NCBI GenBank assembly: GCA_003331875.1
Contig: QOQA01000005.1
Location: 1-59,011, forward strand
DNA from: Cryomorphaceae bacterium
Lineage (GTDB): Bacteria > Bacteroidota > Bacteroidia > Flavobacteriales > Flavobacteriaceae
Length of the DNA stretch: 59,011 nucleotides
Reading direction: 5' to 3'
The position numbers were made by a program, and so were the translations under genes. The notes beneath the pieces are model-generated. The model was given only the letters and a program-made list of their open reading frames with translations, did no database searches and was not told where the DNA came from. Shown here piece after piece: positions 16,202 to 27,855 of this stretch. Position 1 is the first letter of the stretch. The number at the start of each line of letters is the position of its first letter.

Positions 16202-17866
16202 ATGTGTGGGATTGTCTGTGCTTTAGATATCAATGAGAACCCCGAGATTCTAAGACCTCAACTTTTGGAAATGTCTAAAAAATTAAGACACCGTGGTCCT
16301 GATTGGAGTGGTATATTTAGTGATGAAAATGCTGTTTTAGCCCATGAAAGGCTAGCGATTGTAGATCCGAAGTCTGGCCAACAGCCACTTTACAGTAATG
16401 ATGGCAGGTATGTATTGGCAGCTAACGGTGAAATTTATAATCACTTAGAATTAAGAGAAAAATATGCTAAAAATCACGATTTCTTGACAGACTCTGATTG
16501 TGAAATTATAATTGCTCTTTACAATCTCAAAGGCAAAGATTTTTTGAATGATTTAAATGGAATTTTCGGTTTTGTCCTTTATGATTCATTTGAAAATAAA
16601 TTTTTGGTTGCAAGAGATCATGTAGGTATTATTCCACTTTACGTAGGATGGGATAAAAATGACACTATGTATGTTTCTTCTGAGCTAAAAGCCCTTGAAG
16701 GAAAATGTCAAAAAATTGAAATTTTTCCACCAGGAAGTTTTTACCACAGTGATGATAAAGATTATGTCAAATGGTACAATAAATCTTGGATGAATTTTGA
16801 GACGGTTAAAAATAATGAAACAAAAATTGAGCATTTAAAGGAATCATTAGAGAATGCTGTTCATAGACAACTAATGAGTGATGTTCCTTATGGTGTATTG
16901 TTATCTGGTGGATTAGATTCATCAATTACATCGGCACTGGCAAAAAAGTTTTCTGCTAAGAGAATTGAATCTGATGACAAAGACGAAGCTTGGTATCCAC
17001 AATTGCACTCATTTTCTGTTGGTTTAGTTGGATCACCTGATTTAAAAGCTGCTAAAATTGTTGCTCAACACATAGGTTCTATTCATCATGAAATTAATTT
17101 TACCATACAAGAAGGTCTAGATGCCTTAAGGGATGTTATATATCATATTGAAACCTATGATGTTACAACTGTTCGAGCATCCACTCCAATGTATTTGATG
17201 GCTAGAGTTATAAAGTCAATGGGAATAAAAATGGTTCTTTCTGGTGAAGGTGCTGATGAAATTTTTGGTGGTTATTTGTACTTTCATAAGGCTCCTAATT
17301 CACAAGAATTTCATGATGAAACTGTTAGAAAAATTGAAAAACTTTACCAATATGATTGTTTAAGGGCAAACAAATCACTAGCTGCCTGGGGGATAGAAGG
17401 AAGAGTTCCTTTTTTAGACAAAGAGTTTATGGATGTTGCAATGAATATCAATCCCAAAGATAAAATGATCAACAAAGAAAGAATGGAAAAGTGGGTTTTA
17501 AGGAAAGCTTTTGAAAATTATTTACCTAAAGAAGTAGCCTGGAGACAAAAAGAACAATTCAGCGATGGTGTTGGTTATTCATGGATTGATAGTTTAAAAG
17601 AGTTGGTTGAAAATGAAGTTTCAGATTATGATTTTCAAAAAGCTAATAATAGATTTCCTTTTCAAACACCCATGAGTAAAGAAGAATATTACTATAGATC
17701 AATTTTTGAAGATCACTTTCCATCTCAAGCTGCAGCTCAAACAGTTCCCTCAGTTCCCTCAGTTGCATGCAGTAGTCCAATAGCTTTAAAGTGGGATAAA
17801 TCATTCCAAAAACTAAATGATCCGTCCGGCCGTGCGGTACAAAATATTCACAAGGATTCTTATTAA
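16202..17866 (+). CDS. asnB: asparagine synthase B (glutamine-hydrolysing)
   Basis: A 554-residue enzyme making asparagine from aspartate, glutamine and ATP. The start at 16202 is chosen because the catalytic Cys2 must follow the initiator Met (MCGIV); the longer frame from a TTG at 16184 would bury it. The N-terminal glutaminase domain shows RHRGPD (29-34) and ANGEIYNH (75-82); the synthetase domain has the pyrophosphate loop LLSGGLDSS (233-241) and GEGADEIFGGY. The length is the same as E. coli AsnB. The C-terminal tail TVPSVPSVACSS is a short tandem repeat in both DNA and protein. It stands alone between divergent ftsE and gyrB. Confidence 0.96.
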   Translation: MCGIVCALDINENPEILRPQLLEMSKKLRHRGPDWSGIFSDENAVLAHERLAIVDPKSGQQPLYSNDGRYVLAANGEIYNHLELREKYAKNHDFLTDSDCEIIIALYNLKGKDFLNDLNGIFGFVLYDSFENKFLVARDHVGIIPLYVGWDKNDTMYVSSELKALEGKCQKIEIFPPGSFYHSDDKDYVKWYNKSWMNFETVKNNETKIEHLKESLENAVHRQLMSDVPYGVLLSGGLDSSITSALAKKFSAKRIESDDKDEAWYPQLHSFSVGLVGSPDLKAAKIVAQHIGSIHHEINFTIQEGLDALRDVIYHIETYDVTTVRASTPMYLMARVIKSMGIKMVLSGEGADEIFGGYLYFHKAPNSQEFHDETVRKIEKLYQYDCLRANKSLAAWGIEGRVPFLDKEFMDVAMNINPKDKMINKERMEKWVLRKAFENYLPKEVAWRQKEQFSDGVGYSWIDSLKELVENEVSDYDFQKANNRFPFQTPMSKEEYYYRSIFEDHFPSQAAAQTVPSVPSVACSSPIALKWDKSFQKLNDPSGRAVQNIHKDSY

Positions 17867-17939
17867 AAATATTATTTTTTTGTTAATAACTTATATCATT
17901 TCCTTCCTGTTAGAGAGGGGTTTTGTAGCATAATATTGA

Positions 17940-19907
<1,968 letters not shown>

Positions 19908-19910
19908 AAA

Positions 19911-20843
19911 ATGAAAGTAAGTGTAATTGGTGCTGGAAATGTTGGTGCAACTGCTGCAGATGTGATGGCCTCGAGATCGATTTGTAGTGAAATTGTTTTG
20001 CTTGATATTAAAGAAGGATTTGCGGAAGGAAAAGCATTGGATATAATGCAAACTTCAACTACAAGAGGTTTTGATACAATTGTTGAGGGGACAACAGACG
20101 ATTATTCAAAAACAAAAAACAGTGATGTTGTAGTCATTACATCTGGAATACCTAGAAAACCAGGCATGAGTAGATCTGAATTAATTGGTATTAATGCCAA
20201 AATAGTCAAGACTGTAACATCAAATGTTTTGGAATACTCTAAAAACCCAGTAATTGTTGTTGTATCTAATCCGATGGATACAATGACCTATTTAACAATT
20301 AAAACTAGTGGTTTAGATAAAAGCCGGATCATTGGAATGGGAGGTGCCCTTGATAGCTCAAGATTTAAGACCTACATTTCAAAGGCTTTGAATAAACCTG
20401 CAAATGATATTCATGGAATGGTTATAGGTGGGCATGGAGATAAAACTATGATTCCATTAAGTAGGTTTGCGAGTTATAATGGTTTACCAGTCACTAATTT
20501 CTTAAATGCTAATGAGATAGATAGTGCTGTGTCTTCAACCATGGTTGGTGGGGCTACCCTTACAAAACTTTTGGGGACCTCAGCTTGGTATGCACCTGGT
20601 GCAGCAATTTCATATCTTGTTGAATCTGTTTTAAATGACTCAAAAAGGATTATACCATGTTCTGTATACTTGGAAGGTGAATATGGTCAATCAGACTTGT
20701 GTATTGGTGTTCCTTGTACTATAGGTAAAAATGGTATTGAAGAAATTTTAGATTTGAAATTGGATGATGATGAAAAATTAAAATTTAAAAATAGTGCTGA
20801 TTCTGTTAGGGCAATGAACGAAAGTCTTGAAGAAAACCTTTAA
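19911..20843 (+). CDS. mdh: malate dehydrogenase
   Basis: A 310-residue LDH/MDH-superfamily enzyme interconverting malate and oxaloacetate with NAD in the TCA cycle. The N-terminal Rossmann motif is GAGNVGATAAD (7-17), Asp34 in LLDIKEG selects NAD over NADP, ITSGIPRKPGMSR (about 78-90) is the active-site loop with substrate-binding arginines, VVSNPMD carries a cofactor-site Asn, and GGHGDK holds the catalytic His. It is the LDH-like type of malate dehydrogenase typical for this phylum. Only 3 nt separate it from gyrB, so it is almost certainly in the gyrB transcript; secDF follows with its own probable promoter. Confidence 0.95.
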   Translation: MKVSVIGAGNVGATAADVMASRSICSEIVLLDIKEGFAEGKALDIMQTSTTRGFDTIVEGTTDDYSKTKNSDVVVITSGIPRKPGMSRSELIGINAKIVKTVTSNVLEYSKNPVIVVVSNPMDTMTYLTIKTSGLDKSRIIGMGGALDSSRFKTYISKALNKPANDIHGMVIGGHGDKTMIPLSRFASYNGLPVTNFLNANEIDSAVSSTMVGGATLTKLLGTSAWYAPGAAISYLVESVLNDSKRIIPCSVYLEGEYGQSDLCIGVPCTIGKNGIEEILDLKLDDDEKLKFKNSADSVRAMNESLEENL

Positions 20844-20864
20844 ATAATTTATCATACATCAAAT

Positions 20865-20896
20865 TTTGTTTTCTGATTTACTAAATCATATATTTG
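20865..20896 (+). promoter_or_regulatory. probable Bacteroidota-type promoter of secDF
   Basis: TTTG at 20865-20868 and TATATTTG at 20889-20896 are separated by 20 nt, a good match to the Bacteroidota -33/-7 pair (TTTG ... TAnnTTTG). Transcription would start near 20902, leaving a 5' leader of about 15 nt before the secDF ATG at 20917. Confidence 0.6.
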
Positions 20897-20916
20897 GTGC
20901 CGCTAATTAAAAAATT

Positions 20917-23868
20917 ATGCACAATAACGGATTAGTAAAATTCATTGCCTTTTTTTTCACATTTGTTTGTGTAATTCAGTTGTCAAATACATTTTTTACC
21001 AATAAAATTGAAAACGAAGCCGACCTTTTTTCTGAATCAACTGTCAATAAGGACCAAGATGATTATGTGATCAAAAAACAGATTTCAAAAAAATTATATT
21101 TAGATTCTATATCTAATACTGATCAACTTACCTTTTTACCAAAAATATTAAGACCAACTTATTCCTCTTTCAAATCAAAAGAACTAAAAAGAGGTTTGGA
21201 CCTACAGGGCGGAATTAATGTTATTTTACAAATTTCTGTCAAGGACATACTTAAAGGTTTGGCTGAAAATACATCTGACCCCGATTTCAATAGAGCTTTA
21301 ACTGAGGCAGATATTATTCAAAAAAGTTCCAATGATAATTATATCGAATCATTTTTTTCCGCATTTGAGTCGATTTCTCCAAATAAAAATTTAGCATCAC
21401 CTGATATATTTGCAAATAGAACCCTCAGTGATGATATAAATTTTGAGATGTCGAACAATGATGTCAAGCCAATTTTAAGAATTAAAATTGACGAATCTAT
21501 TGTTTCAGCCTTTGAGGTATTACGTAAAAGAATTGATCAGTTTGGCGTAACAAGTCCAAATATTCAAAGACTCGGTAATTCTGGAAGAATATTAGTTGAA
21601 CTCCCGGGCGCTAAAGATATTGACAGAGTTAAAAAACTACTTCAAAGCACAGCCCAGTTAGAATTTTGGACATCAGAGAAGAATCAAGATTATTTTAGAT
21701 TCCTTTCAGATGCTAACCAAGTTTTGAAAGAAATATACAAGGATGAAGAAACTGATGATGTTAAGGAAAAGTCAGAAATTGATGACCTGCTTGCTGATGT
21801 TGAGGTAAATGATTCTATTAACGTTGAGAAAAATCCTTTATTAGACCTAATTGTTGGTACAGGTTTTCAAGGCGGGCCTGTATTAGCTCAGTTTAATCAA
21901 AAAGATAAGGAACTTGTAAATGAATATTTATCAAATTCCAAGGTTAGACAATTATTACCTCCAAGTAAAAGGTATACTAAATTTTTATGGGGTCTTCCTA
22001 ATTCAGAATCTAATATTATTGATTTGTATGTGTTAAAGTCTAACAGAAGAGATTTACCACCGTTAAGTGGTAGCGTAGTTGTAGATGCATCTCAGTCTTA
22101 TGATCAATTTGGAAATGCGGCTGTTGTGATGCAAATGAATGTAACTGGAGCGAGAGTTTGGGAAGATTTAACTGGTCAAGCATATGCAGATGAAACTAAT
22201 ATTGCTATTGTTCTTGATGAAATGGTTTATTCTGCTCCTGGTGTAAGTACTGGAGCTATCTCTGGTGGAAGATCCGAAATAACAGGGAATTTTACTTTGG
22301 ATGAGGCACTAGATTTAGCAAATGTTTTAAGAGCAGGTAAATTACCAGCCTCTGCAGACATTATTCAATCTGAAGTAATTGGCCCAACACTCGGTCAAGA
22401 ATCTATTCAAAAGGGTACTTATTCATTTATAATTGCTCTTATTTTAGTATTAATTTGGATGTACTTTTATTATGGTAGAGCTGGACTCTACGCAGATGTT
22501 GCTTTATCTTTAAATATCTTACTCATTTTCGGTTTATTATCAGGTTTAGGAGCTGTTCTTACATTACCTGGAATCGCAGGTATAGTATTAACAATTGGTA
22601 TGTCGGTTGATGCAAATGTTTTAATTTTTGAAAGGGTACGTGAGGAAATATATAGAGAAAAAGGATTAAAACAAGCGATTGCTGATGGTTTTAGCAATGC
22701 ATTATCATCCATTTTAGACGCAAATGCTACCACTGGAGTTACTGCCCTAGTTTTATTTATTTTTGGTACAGGACCAATTAAGGGGTTTGCGACTACTCTA
22801 TTAATAGGTATTTTGACTTCATTATTTACCGCGATTTTTATTACAAGAATGCTGGTTGAATGGTATATTTCATCGGGAAAAAAATTAGATTTTTCTACAC
22901 CATTAACAAAAAACTTATTTAGAAACCTATCCATATCTTTTCTCAATAAAAGAAACATTTCATATGTCATATCTGCGTCATTTATTTTCATAGCTATTTT
23001 TTCCTTATTTATTAATAATTTGAATCAGGGAGTTGATTTTGTTGGAGGAAGATCCTATGTTGTGAGATTTGAAAACCCTGTCAATCAACTTCAGATCCAG
23101 CAAAAACTTATTGAATCTTTGGGTAATGCTGAGGTAAAAACTTTTGGTGCAGAAAACCAGTTAAAAATAACAACAAACTACAAAGTTGATGTAGATGACT
23201 CAAGTGTTGATGATGAGATAAACCGTATTTTATTTTCTGATTTAAATTTCATAATCGGGAATAATGTTGATTACAATTCATTTGTTAATGGTGATGAAAA
23301 TAAAACTGTTGGAATTATGTCATCTATTAAGGTTGGTCCAACTATTGCTGATGATATTAAAACCAATTCATTTATTGCTGTAATTGGATCTCTAATTTTT
23401 GTTTTTCTTTATATTTTAATCAGATTTAAGGATTGGCAGTTTTCACTTGGTGCAGTTTCTGCTGTTTTTCATGATGTAATGGTTGTTTTGGGCATATTTT
23501 CACTAGCCTATAAGATCATGCCGTTCAATATGGAAATTAATCAAGCATTTATTGCTGCTGTTCTAACGGTAATTGGATACTCATTAAATGATACAGTTGT
23601 TGTTTTTGATAGGATTAGAGAATATCGGAATATAAATACTTCTTGGGAGATTACGAGAGTGGTTAATACGGCTTTGAACAGTACTTTGAGTAGAACACTA
23701 AACACATCGTTTACCACATTACTAGTGCTACTAACAATTTTTATTTTCGGTGGAGAATCAATTAGAGGTTTTATGTTTGCTCTAATTATTGGAGTAATTA
23801 TTGGAACATACTCATCCGTTTTTGTAGCAACACCAATTATGTTTGATACTTTAAAAAAGGTTAAGTAG
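20917..23868 (+). CDS. secDF: protein translocase subunit SecDF (fused)
   Basis: A 983-residue fusion of SecD and SecF, the proton-driven accessory pump of the Sec translocon that pulls exported proteins through the inner membrane. One N-terminal membrane helix (about 8-26) precedes a large periplasmic domain containing RGLDLQGGINV (about 91-101), the conserved D1 region, and RIDQFGVTSPNIQRLG. Two sets of membrane helices follow: the SecD set around 505-670 with MSVDANVLIFERVREE, and the SecF set around 690-980 with GGRSYVVRFE and SLNDTVVVFDRIRE. Fused SecDF is normal in Bacteroidota. The 3' end overlaps murQ on the opposite strand by 8 nt. Confidence 0.96.
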   Translation: MHNNGLVKFIAFFFTFVCVIQLSNTFFTNKIENEADLFSESTVNKDQDDYVIKKQISKKLYLDSISNTDQLTFLPKILRPTYSSFKSKELKRGLDLQGGINVILQISVKDILKGLAENTSDPDFNRALTEADIIQKSSNDNYIESFFSAFESISPNKNLASPDIFANRTLSDDINFEMSNNDVKPILRIKIDESIVSAFEVLRKRIDQFGVTSPNIQRLGNSGRILVELPGAKDIDRVKKLLQSTAQLEFWTSEKNQDYFRFLSDANQVLKEIYKDEETDDVKEKSEIDDLLADVEVNDSINVEKNPLLDLIVGTGFQGGPVLAQFNQKDKELVNEYLSNSKVRQLLPPSKRYTKFLWGLPNSESNIIDLYVLKSNRRDLPPLSGSVVVDASQSYDQFGNAAVVMQMNVTGARVWEDLTGQAYADETNIAIVLDEMVYSAPGVSTGAISGGRSEITGNFTLDEALDLANVLRAGKLPASADIIQSEVIGPTLGQESIQKGTYSFIIALILVLIWMYFYYGRAGLYADVALSLNILLIFGLLSGLGAVLTLPGIAGIVLTIGMSVDANVLIFERVREEIYREKGLKQAIADGFSNALSSILDANATTGVTALVLFIFGTGPIKGFATTLLIGILTSLFTAIFITRMLVEWYISSGKKLDFSTPLTKNLFRNLSISFLNKRNISYVISASFIFIAIFSLFINNLNQGVDFVGGRSYVVRFENPVNQLQIQQKLIESLGNAEVKTFGAENQLKITTNYKVDVDDSSVDDEINRILFSDLNFIIGNNVDYNSFVNGDENKTVGIMSSIKVGPTIADDIKTNSFIAVIGSLIFVFLYILIRFKDWQFSLGAVSAVFHDVMVVLGIFSLAYKIMPFNMEINQAFIAAVLTVIGYSLNDTVVVFDRIREYRNINTSWEITRVVNTALNSTLSRTLNTSFTTLLVLLTIFIFGGESIRGFMFALIIGVIIGTYSSVFVATPIMFDTLKKVK

Positions 23869-24676
23869 GTTTATTTTTTTCTAGTGATTTTCTGACACTT
23901 CCTGTAGAGTCTAGTAGCTTACTTGCCTGAGAATGACTGATTTTTAATTCATCAATTAAAATATTTTCTGCCCTATCGATTAGTTTGTTATTAGTTAGTT
24001 GCATATCAATCATTTTATTCCCTTTGATTTTACCCATTTTAATCATTAGTGTGGTTGATATGATATTAAGAATCAATTTCTGAGCTGTACCAGCTTTCAT
24101 TCTGGTACTTCCAGTGATAACTTCTGGACCAACAACAACTTCTATTGGAAATTTTGCGTTTTTAGCTAAGGGTGTTTTTTTATTACAAGTAATACAGGCA
24201 GTTAGAATATTTTCTTCATTACATTTTTTTATTGCTCCGACTACATAAGGTGTATATCCAGAAGCTGCAATACCTATAACAGAATCTTTACTATTGATTT
24301 TATATTTTTTTAGATCTTCCCAGCCTAAATCAAAACTATCCTCTGCAAATTCTTTAGATTTTCTTATTGCTTTATCACCACCTGCAATTAATCCAATTAC
24401 TATATTATCGCTAACTCCAAATGTTGGTGGACACTCTGATGCATCAACTATTCCTAATCGACCACTTGTTCCAGCACCAATGTAAAAAAGTCTACCTCCC
24501 TTTAATAAGTTTTTTAATATTTCATTTATAAGTCGGTCAATTTTGGGTAATACTTTTTCAACTGCGTAAGCAACTGACTTATCCTCTTTATTAATAATTT
24601 CAATGATTTGCTTAGTTGATTTCTTCTCTAAATCATTATAATTTGAATCACTTTCTGTGATTTTTTTAAAATTCAT
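23861..24676 (-). CDS. murQ: N-acetylmuramic acid 6-phosphate etherase
   Basis: A 271-residue SIS-domain enzyme that cleaves the lactyl ether of MurNAc 6-phosphate to give GlcNAc 6-phosphate and lactate, allowing recovery of cell-wall sugars. Typical blocks are GRLFYIGAGTSGRLGIVDASE (its central GAGTSGR is the phosphosugar site, about 68-74), ECPPTFG, GVIG-like IGIAASGYTPYV, and TGSTRMKAGTAQK. The length is slightly short of the usual ~300 but all motifs are present. It is the last gene after a TonB receptor and a DUF4249 lipoprotein (9 bp gap), apparently in one operon; no MurP or anhydro-MurNAc kinase is adjacent. Confidence 0.93.
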   Translation of the reverse strand: MNFKKITESDSNYNDLEKKSTKQIIEIINKEDKSVAYAVEKVLPKIDRLINEILKNLLKGGRLFYIGAGTSGRLGIVDASECPPTFGVSDNIVIGLIAGGDKAIRKSKEFAEDSFDLGWEDLKKYKINSKDSVIGIAASGYTPYVVGAIKKCNEENILTACITCNKKTPLAKNAKFPIEVVVGPEVITGSTRMKAGTAQKLILNIISTTLMIKMGKIKGNKMIDMQLTNNKLIDRAENILIDELKISHSQASKLLDSTGSVRKSLEKNKPT

Positions 24677-24685
24677 ACTCTAAAA

Positions 24686-25504
24686 TTATTCAATGAAAAT
24701 GTTTTTTAAAATAAATTCGTCATATTCACAAACCTTAAAGTATCCAAAAACTGTTGAATTATTGTTTTTAGAATTTATAATATTTCCTAAAATTGGTGCA
24801 GGTGGGGTCGAAAATGGACCATTTTGAGTATTTGTTTGAATAACAACCTGAATCATATACTTGAAATAATCATAATCAGTTCCTTCCATCCTAACAATCA
24901 ATTCTCTATTTTCAGGAATATTATTTTTATCAATAAAGTATGAGAAAGTAAATGAATTACCATTTATATAAAGATCTCTTGCAGGTTGAAGATTACCTTT
25001 TTTTCCGTATTCGAATAAATAATAATTATCTAGTTCTGGTTTGTCTGTGAAAGTAGTTATGACCTCTATTAAGTCATCGCTTAATGTGTTTCTTTGGCCT
25101 TGAACTACATTATCAATTAAACTGGATTTTGTTAATTTTTCACTGGATATAAATTGGTTATTCCCATGATTTATCACCAATTCATATTCACTTTCTGGTA
25201 CAATATCAAAACTATTAATAGAATAAAAACCTTCATCAAAATGATTTAGGAAATATTCATTGCCAGTATGTTTTTCAATTATCTTAACATTAGCATCATT
25301 AACATATTCAATTAAATCGCTAAAGTAGGGCCTAGATTTGCTTATTCTAACTTCAGAAAATGCTTTATCAGAGTTAACGTGTTTATTTATTTTAGCATCA
25401 ATTACATACTTCTCCTCATTAAAATTTAAGTCAATTTCAATAATTTTTTCACATCCAAAATTGAAAATCACTAAAAATAACAAGAGGAAATATTTTTTCA
25501 TCAA
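24686..25504 (-). CDS. DUF4249 family lipoprotein
   Basis: A 272-residue lipoprotein (signal ends FNFGCEK, Cys18) of the DUF4249 family, found in Bacteroidota almost always right after a TonB-dependent receptor, as here: its ATG overlaps the receptor's stop codon (ATGA). The N-terminal block EKIIEIDLNFNEEKYVIDA and the following VRISKSRPYF..V.DANVKI form an immunoglobulin-like start, after which YLLNHFDEGFYS-type strands continue. It probably sits at the outer membrane and helps the receptor bind or hand over its substrate, but this is inferred from gene pairing; no biochemical role is known to me. Confidence 0.85.
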   Translation of the reverse strand: MMKKYFLLLFLVIFNFGCEKIIEIDLNFNEEKYVIDAKINKHVNSDKAFSEVRISKSRPYFSDLIEYVNDANVKIIEKHTGNEYFLNHFDEGFYSINSFDIVPESEYELVINHGNNQFISSEKLTKSSLIDNVVQGQRNTLSDDLIEVITTFTDKPELDNYYLFEYGKKGNLQPARDLYINGNSFTFSYFIDKNNIPENRELIVRMEGTDYDYFKYMIQVVIQTNTQNGPFSTPPAPILGNIINSKNNNSTVFGYFKVCEYDEFILKNIFIE

Positions 25505-27855
25505 AATTTAAAATTATAAGTAACAGATGGAACAATACCAAAAATTGAAATCTGAACAGCTTCATTTTTCAATGTTTCATTGTTCCTTCTGAAAATGATT
25601 GAAGCTGCATTATCTCTGTTGTAAAGGTTGTAAACTCCAAAAACCCATGTACTTTCGACTTTTCCTTTATTTTTTTTTGGTTGTAATGTTAAATTAATAT
25701 CTAGTCTGTGATAATTTGGAAGTCTAGATGAATTACGCTCTCCGTAGTTTGGTATATTCAAATTCATATAACTGTATTGAGAATTTGGGTAATTTGTTGG
25801 TTGTCCTGTTTGGTAAATAAAATTTCCCACTAATTTTAGTTTATCATTAATTTTATATTCAGAATTTATACTCAAATCGTGTGTTTTGTCATATGGTGTG
25901 TTATACCAATTTGAGGAATTGATCCCAGTTTCAGCTCCATTTCTACCCAATGTTTTTTGTTCTGATTTAGACAGAGTATAAGCAATCCAATATTTATGTC
26001 TACCCTTAACCTTTTTTAATAAAAATTCAATACCGTAGGCTCTGGCATCACCTGAAATAACAACTGTTTCTATGTTGTCGTTGCCAACTAAATCGGCACC
26101 ATCAACATAATCTAGTCTGTTATTAATTTTTTTATAAAATATTTCTGATTCAAACTTTATGGATTGTGATGTTTTATAGAATCCAAATGCAAATTGATCT
26201 AGTTTTTGAGGTTTTAAATAGGGACCACTGGGAACCCATATATCTAAGGGAGTAGGAGAGCTGGTATTTGATATCAAATGTAAATACTGGTTTAGCCGAT
26301 TATAACTTAATTTTAAACTTTGATTCCCTAAAGAGTAAGAAATATTTATTCTTGGCTCGATATTATTGTACGTTTTAAAAACAGATGAATTATTATCAAA
26401 ACTATTGATTAATGGATTTGCTGGATTGTATATTCTTAAGTTTTCATCATAATCTAGCGGATTATCATTTATATAAGATTGTAAACCTTGTTGTCTAAGT
26501 CTCAAAAATTGATTAAAACGAAAACCGTATCTAATTGAAAGATTTGAGTTAATTTTATTTATAACATCAAAATATAACGAGCTTTCAATGGCATACTTTG
26601 CATTTAGTTTCGAATAATTTATTCCAGAATCTTCCGTTAGAGGACTAATTTCACCTGGATTAAAATCAAAATATAGTAGATTAAATCCATAATTGAATTG
26701 GAATTTACTCGAAAAATAGTTTTTGATATCAAACTTAAGGTTTAAATTTTTTATGCTCGACTCCCAATCAAAACCACCAAAATCTAGCTCTAAACCATAA
26801 TAATAATTACTATAAATTAATGATGTGTTACTAAATGTTTTTTCATTAATTAAATTGTTCCATCTTATATTTAATGTATTATTTCCATATGTATTTGAAA
26901 ATGTATCTTGTAATTTAAATACGTCTCTTCCAAAATACCCTGAAATATAAATTTTATTCTTATCGTTCAAAACAAAATTTGATTTTGTATTTAGGTCATA
27001 GAAATATGCAACATTATCAATATCAGTCAACTTTAAAAATAAATGAGCATATGAGCCTCTCGAGGCAAATAGAAACGAACTCTTATTTTTTTGAATAGGC
27101 CCTTCTATTAAAAATCTACTAGAAATTGAACCAATCCCACCATTGGCTTCAAACTTTTGATTATTACCGTCTTTTTGGTAAACATCTAAGACAGATGATA
27201 CTCTTCCACCATAAGATGAGGGTATCCCACCCTTGTATAATTTTACCTCCTTAATTGCATCTGAGTTGAATACTGAAAATAATCCAAATAAGTGTGATGA
27301 GTTATAAATAATTGCTTCATCAAATAAAATTAAATTTTGATCTGCTGCTCCGCCACGAACATTAAACCCAGATGCCCCCTCGCCAGCACTTGATACACCA
27401 GGCAGTAGTTGAATAGTTTTCAAAAGATCAGATTCACCAAAAACAACTGGTGTTTGTCTAATTGTTTTACCTGATAAAATATTCATACTCAAAATAGGCA
27501 ACTTTATATCGACATCCTCAATATTTTTACTTAAAATAACCTCATCAAGCGAATCCACATATTCATCAAGAAAAATATTTAATGAAATATTTTTATCAAG
27601 GATCAAATTCAATGATTTGTTTTCAAAACCAAGATTTTGAAAAATTAAATTATACTTTCCCTCATCCAAGGTTAATGAAAAAAAACCATAACTATTAGTT
27701 ACAGTACCAATTTTGAGTTCTTGAACAACTACACTTGCACCAATTATAAGCTCATTACTATTACTGTCTTGAACATATCCACTAATCGTAAATGATTGTT
27801 GGGTAAAAATTAAATTATAGTTTAAAATAAGTAAAAGAAAAATTACTTTCCTCAC
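25501..27855 (-). CDS. TonB-dependent receptor with N-terminal carboxypeptidase-like domain
   Basis: A 784-residue outer-membrane receptor that would import a substrate using TonB energy. A signal peptide (about 1-18) is followed by a CarboxypepD_reg-like domain (about 20-105: ISGYVQDSNSNELIIGASVVV..GTVTNSYGFFSL), a plug domain (about 125-230; GFNVRGGAADQNLILFDEA, GGIPSSYGGRVSSVLDV) and a 22-strand barrel to the C-terminal FGIVPSVTYNFKF. The start is GTG (27853-27855) and shares one base with the icd stop codon, so it is translationally coupled to icd. Paired with a DUF4249 lipoprotein instead of SusD. The substrate is unknown; linkage to murQ hints at, but does not show, a cell-wall sugar. 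Confidence 0.92.
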   Translation of the reverse strand: MRKVIFLLLILNYNLIFTQQSFTISGYVQDSNSNELIIGASVVVQELKIGTVTNSYGFFSLTLDEGKYNLIFQNLGFENKSLNLILDKNISLNIFLDEYVDSLDEVILSKNIEDVDIKLPILSMNILSGKTIRQTPVVFGESDLLKTIQLLPGVSSAGEGASGFNVRGGAADQNLILFDEAIIYNSSHLFGLFSVFNSDAIKEVKLYKGGIPSSYGGRVSSVLDVYQKDGNNQKFEANGGIGSISSRFLIEGPIQKNKSSFLFASRGSYAHLFLKLTDIDNVAYFYDLNTKSNFVLNDKNKIYISGYFGRDVFKLQDTFSNTYGNNTLNIRWNNLINEKTFSNTSLIYSNYYYGLELDFGGFDWESSIKNLNLKFDIKNYFSSKFQFNYGFNLLYFDFNPGEISPLTEDSGINYSKLNAKYAIESSLYFDVINKINSNLSIRYGFRFNQFLRLRQQGLQSYINDNPLDYDENLRIYNPANPLINSFDNNSSVFKTYNNIEPRINISYSLGNQSLKLSYNRLNQYLHLISNTSSPTPLDIWVPSGPYLKPQKLDQFAFGFYKTSQSIKFESEIFYKKINNRLDYVDGADLVGNDNIETVVISGDARAYGIEFLLKKVKGRHKYWIAYTLSKSEQKTLGRNGAETGINSSNWYNTPYDKTHDLSINSEYKINDKLKLVGNFIYQTGQPTNYPNSQYSYMNLNIPNYGERNSSRLPNYHRLDINLTLQPKKNKGKVESTWVFGVYNLYNRDNAASIIFRRNNETLKNEAVQISIFGIVPSVTYNFKF

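Noticed and set aside
17741-17765. Short direct repeat at the asnB 3' end (CAGTTCCCT twice)
   Set aside because: It encodes the VPSVPSVACS tail that I recall as conserved in Bacteroidota AsnB, so it is not a new repeat element.
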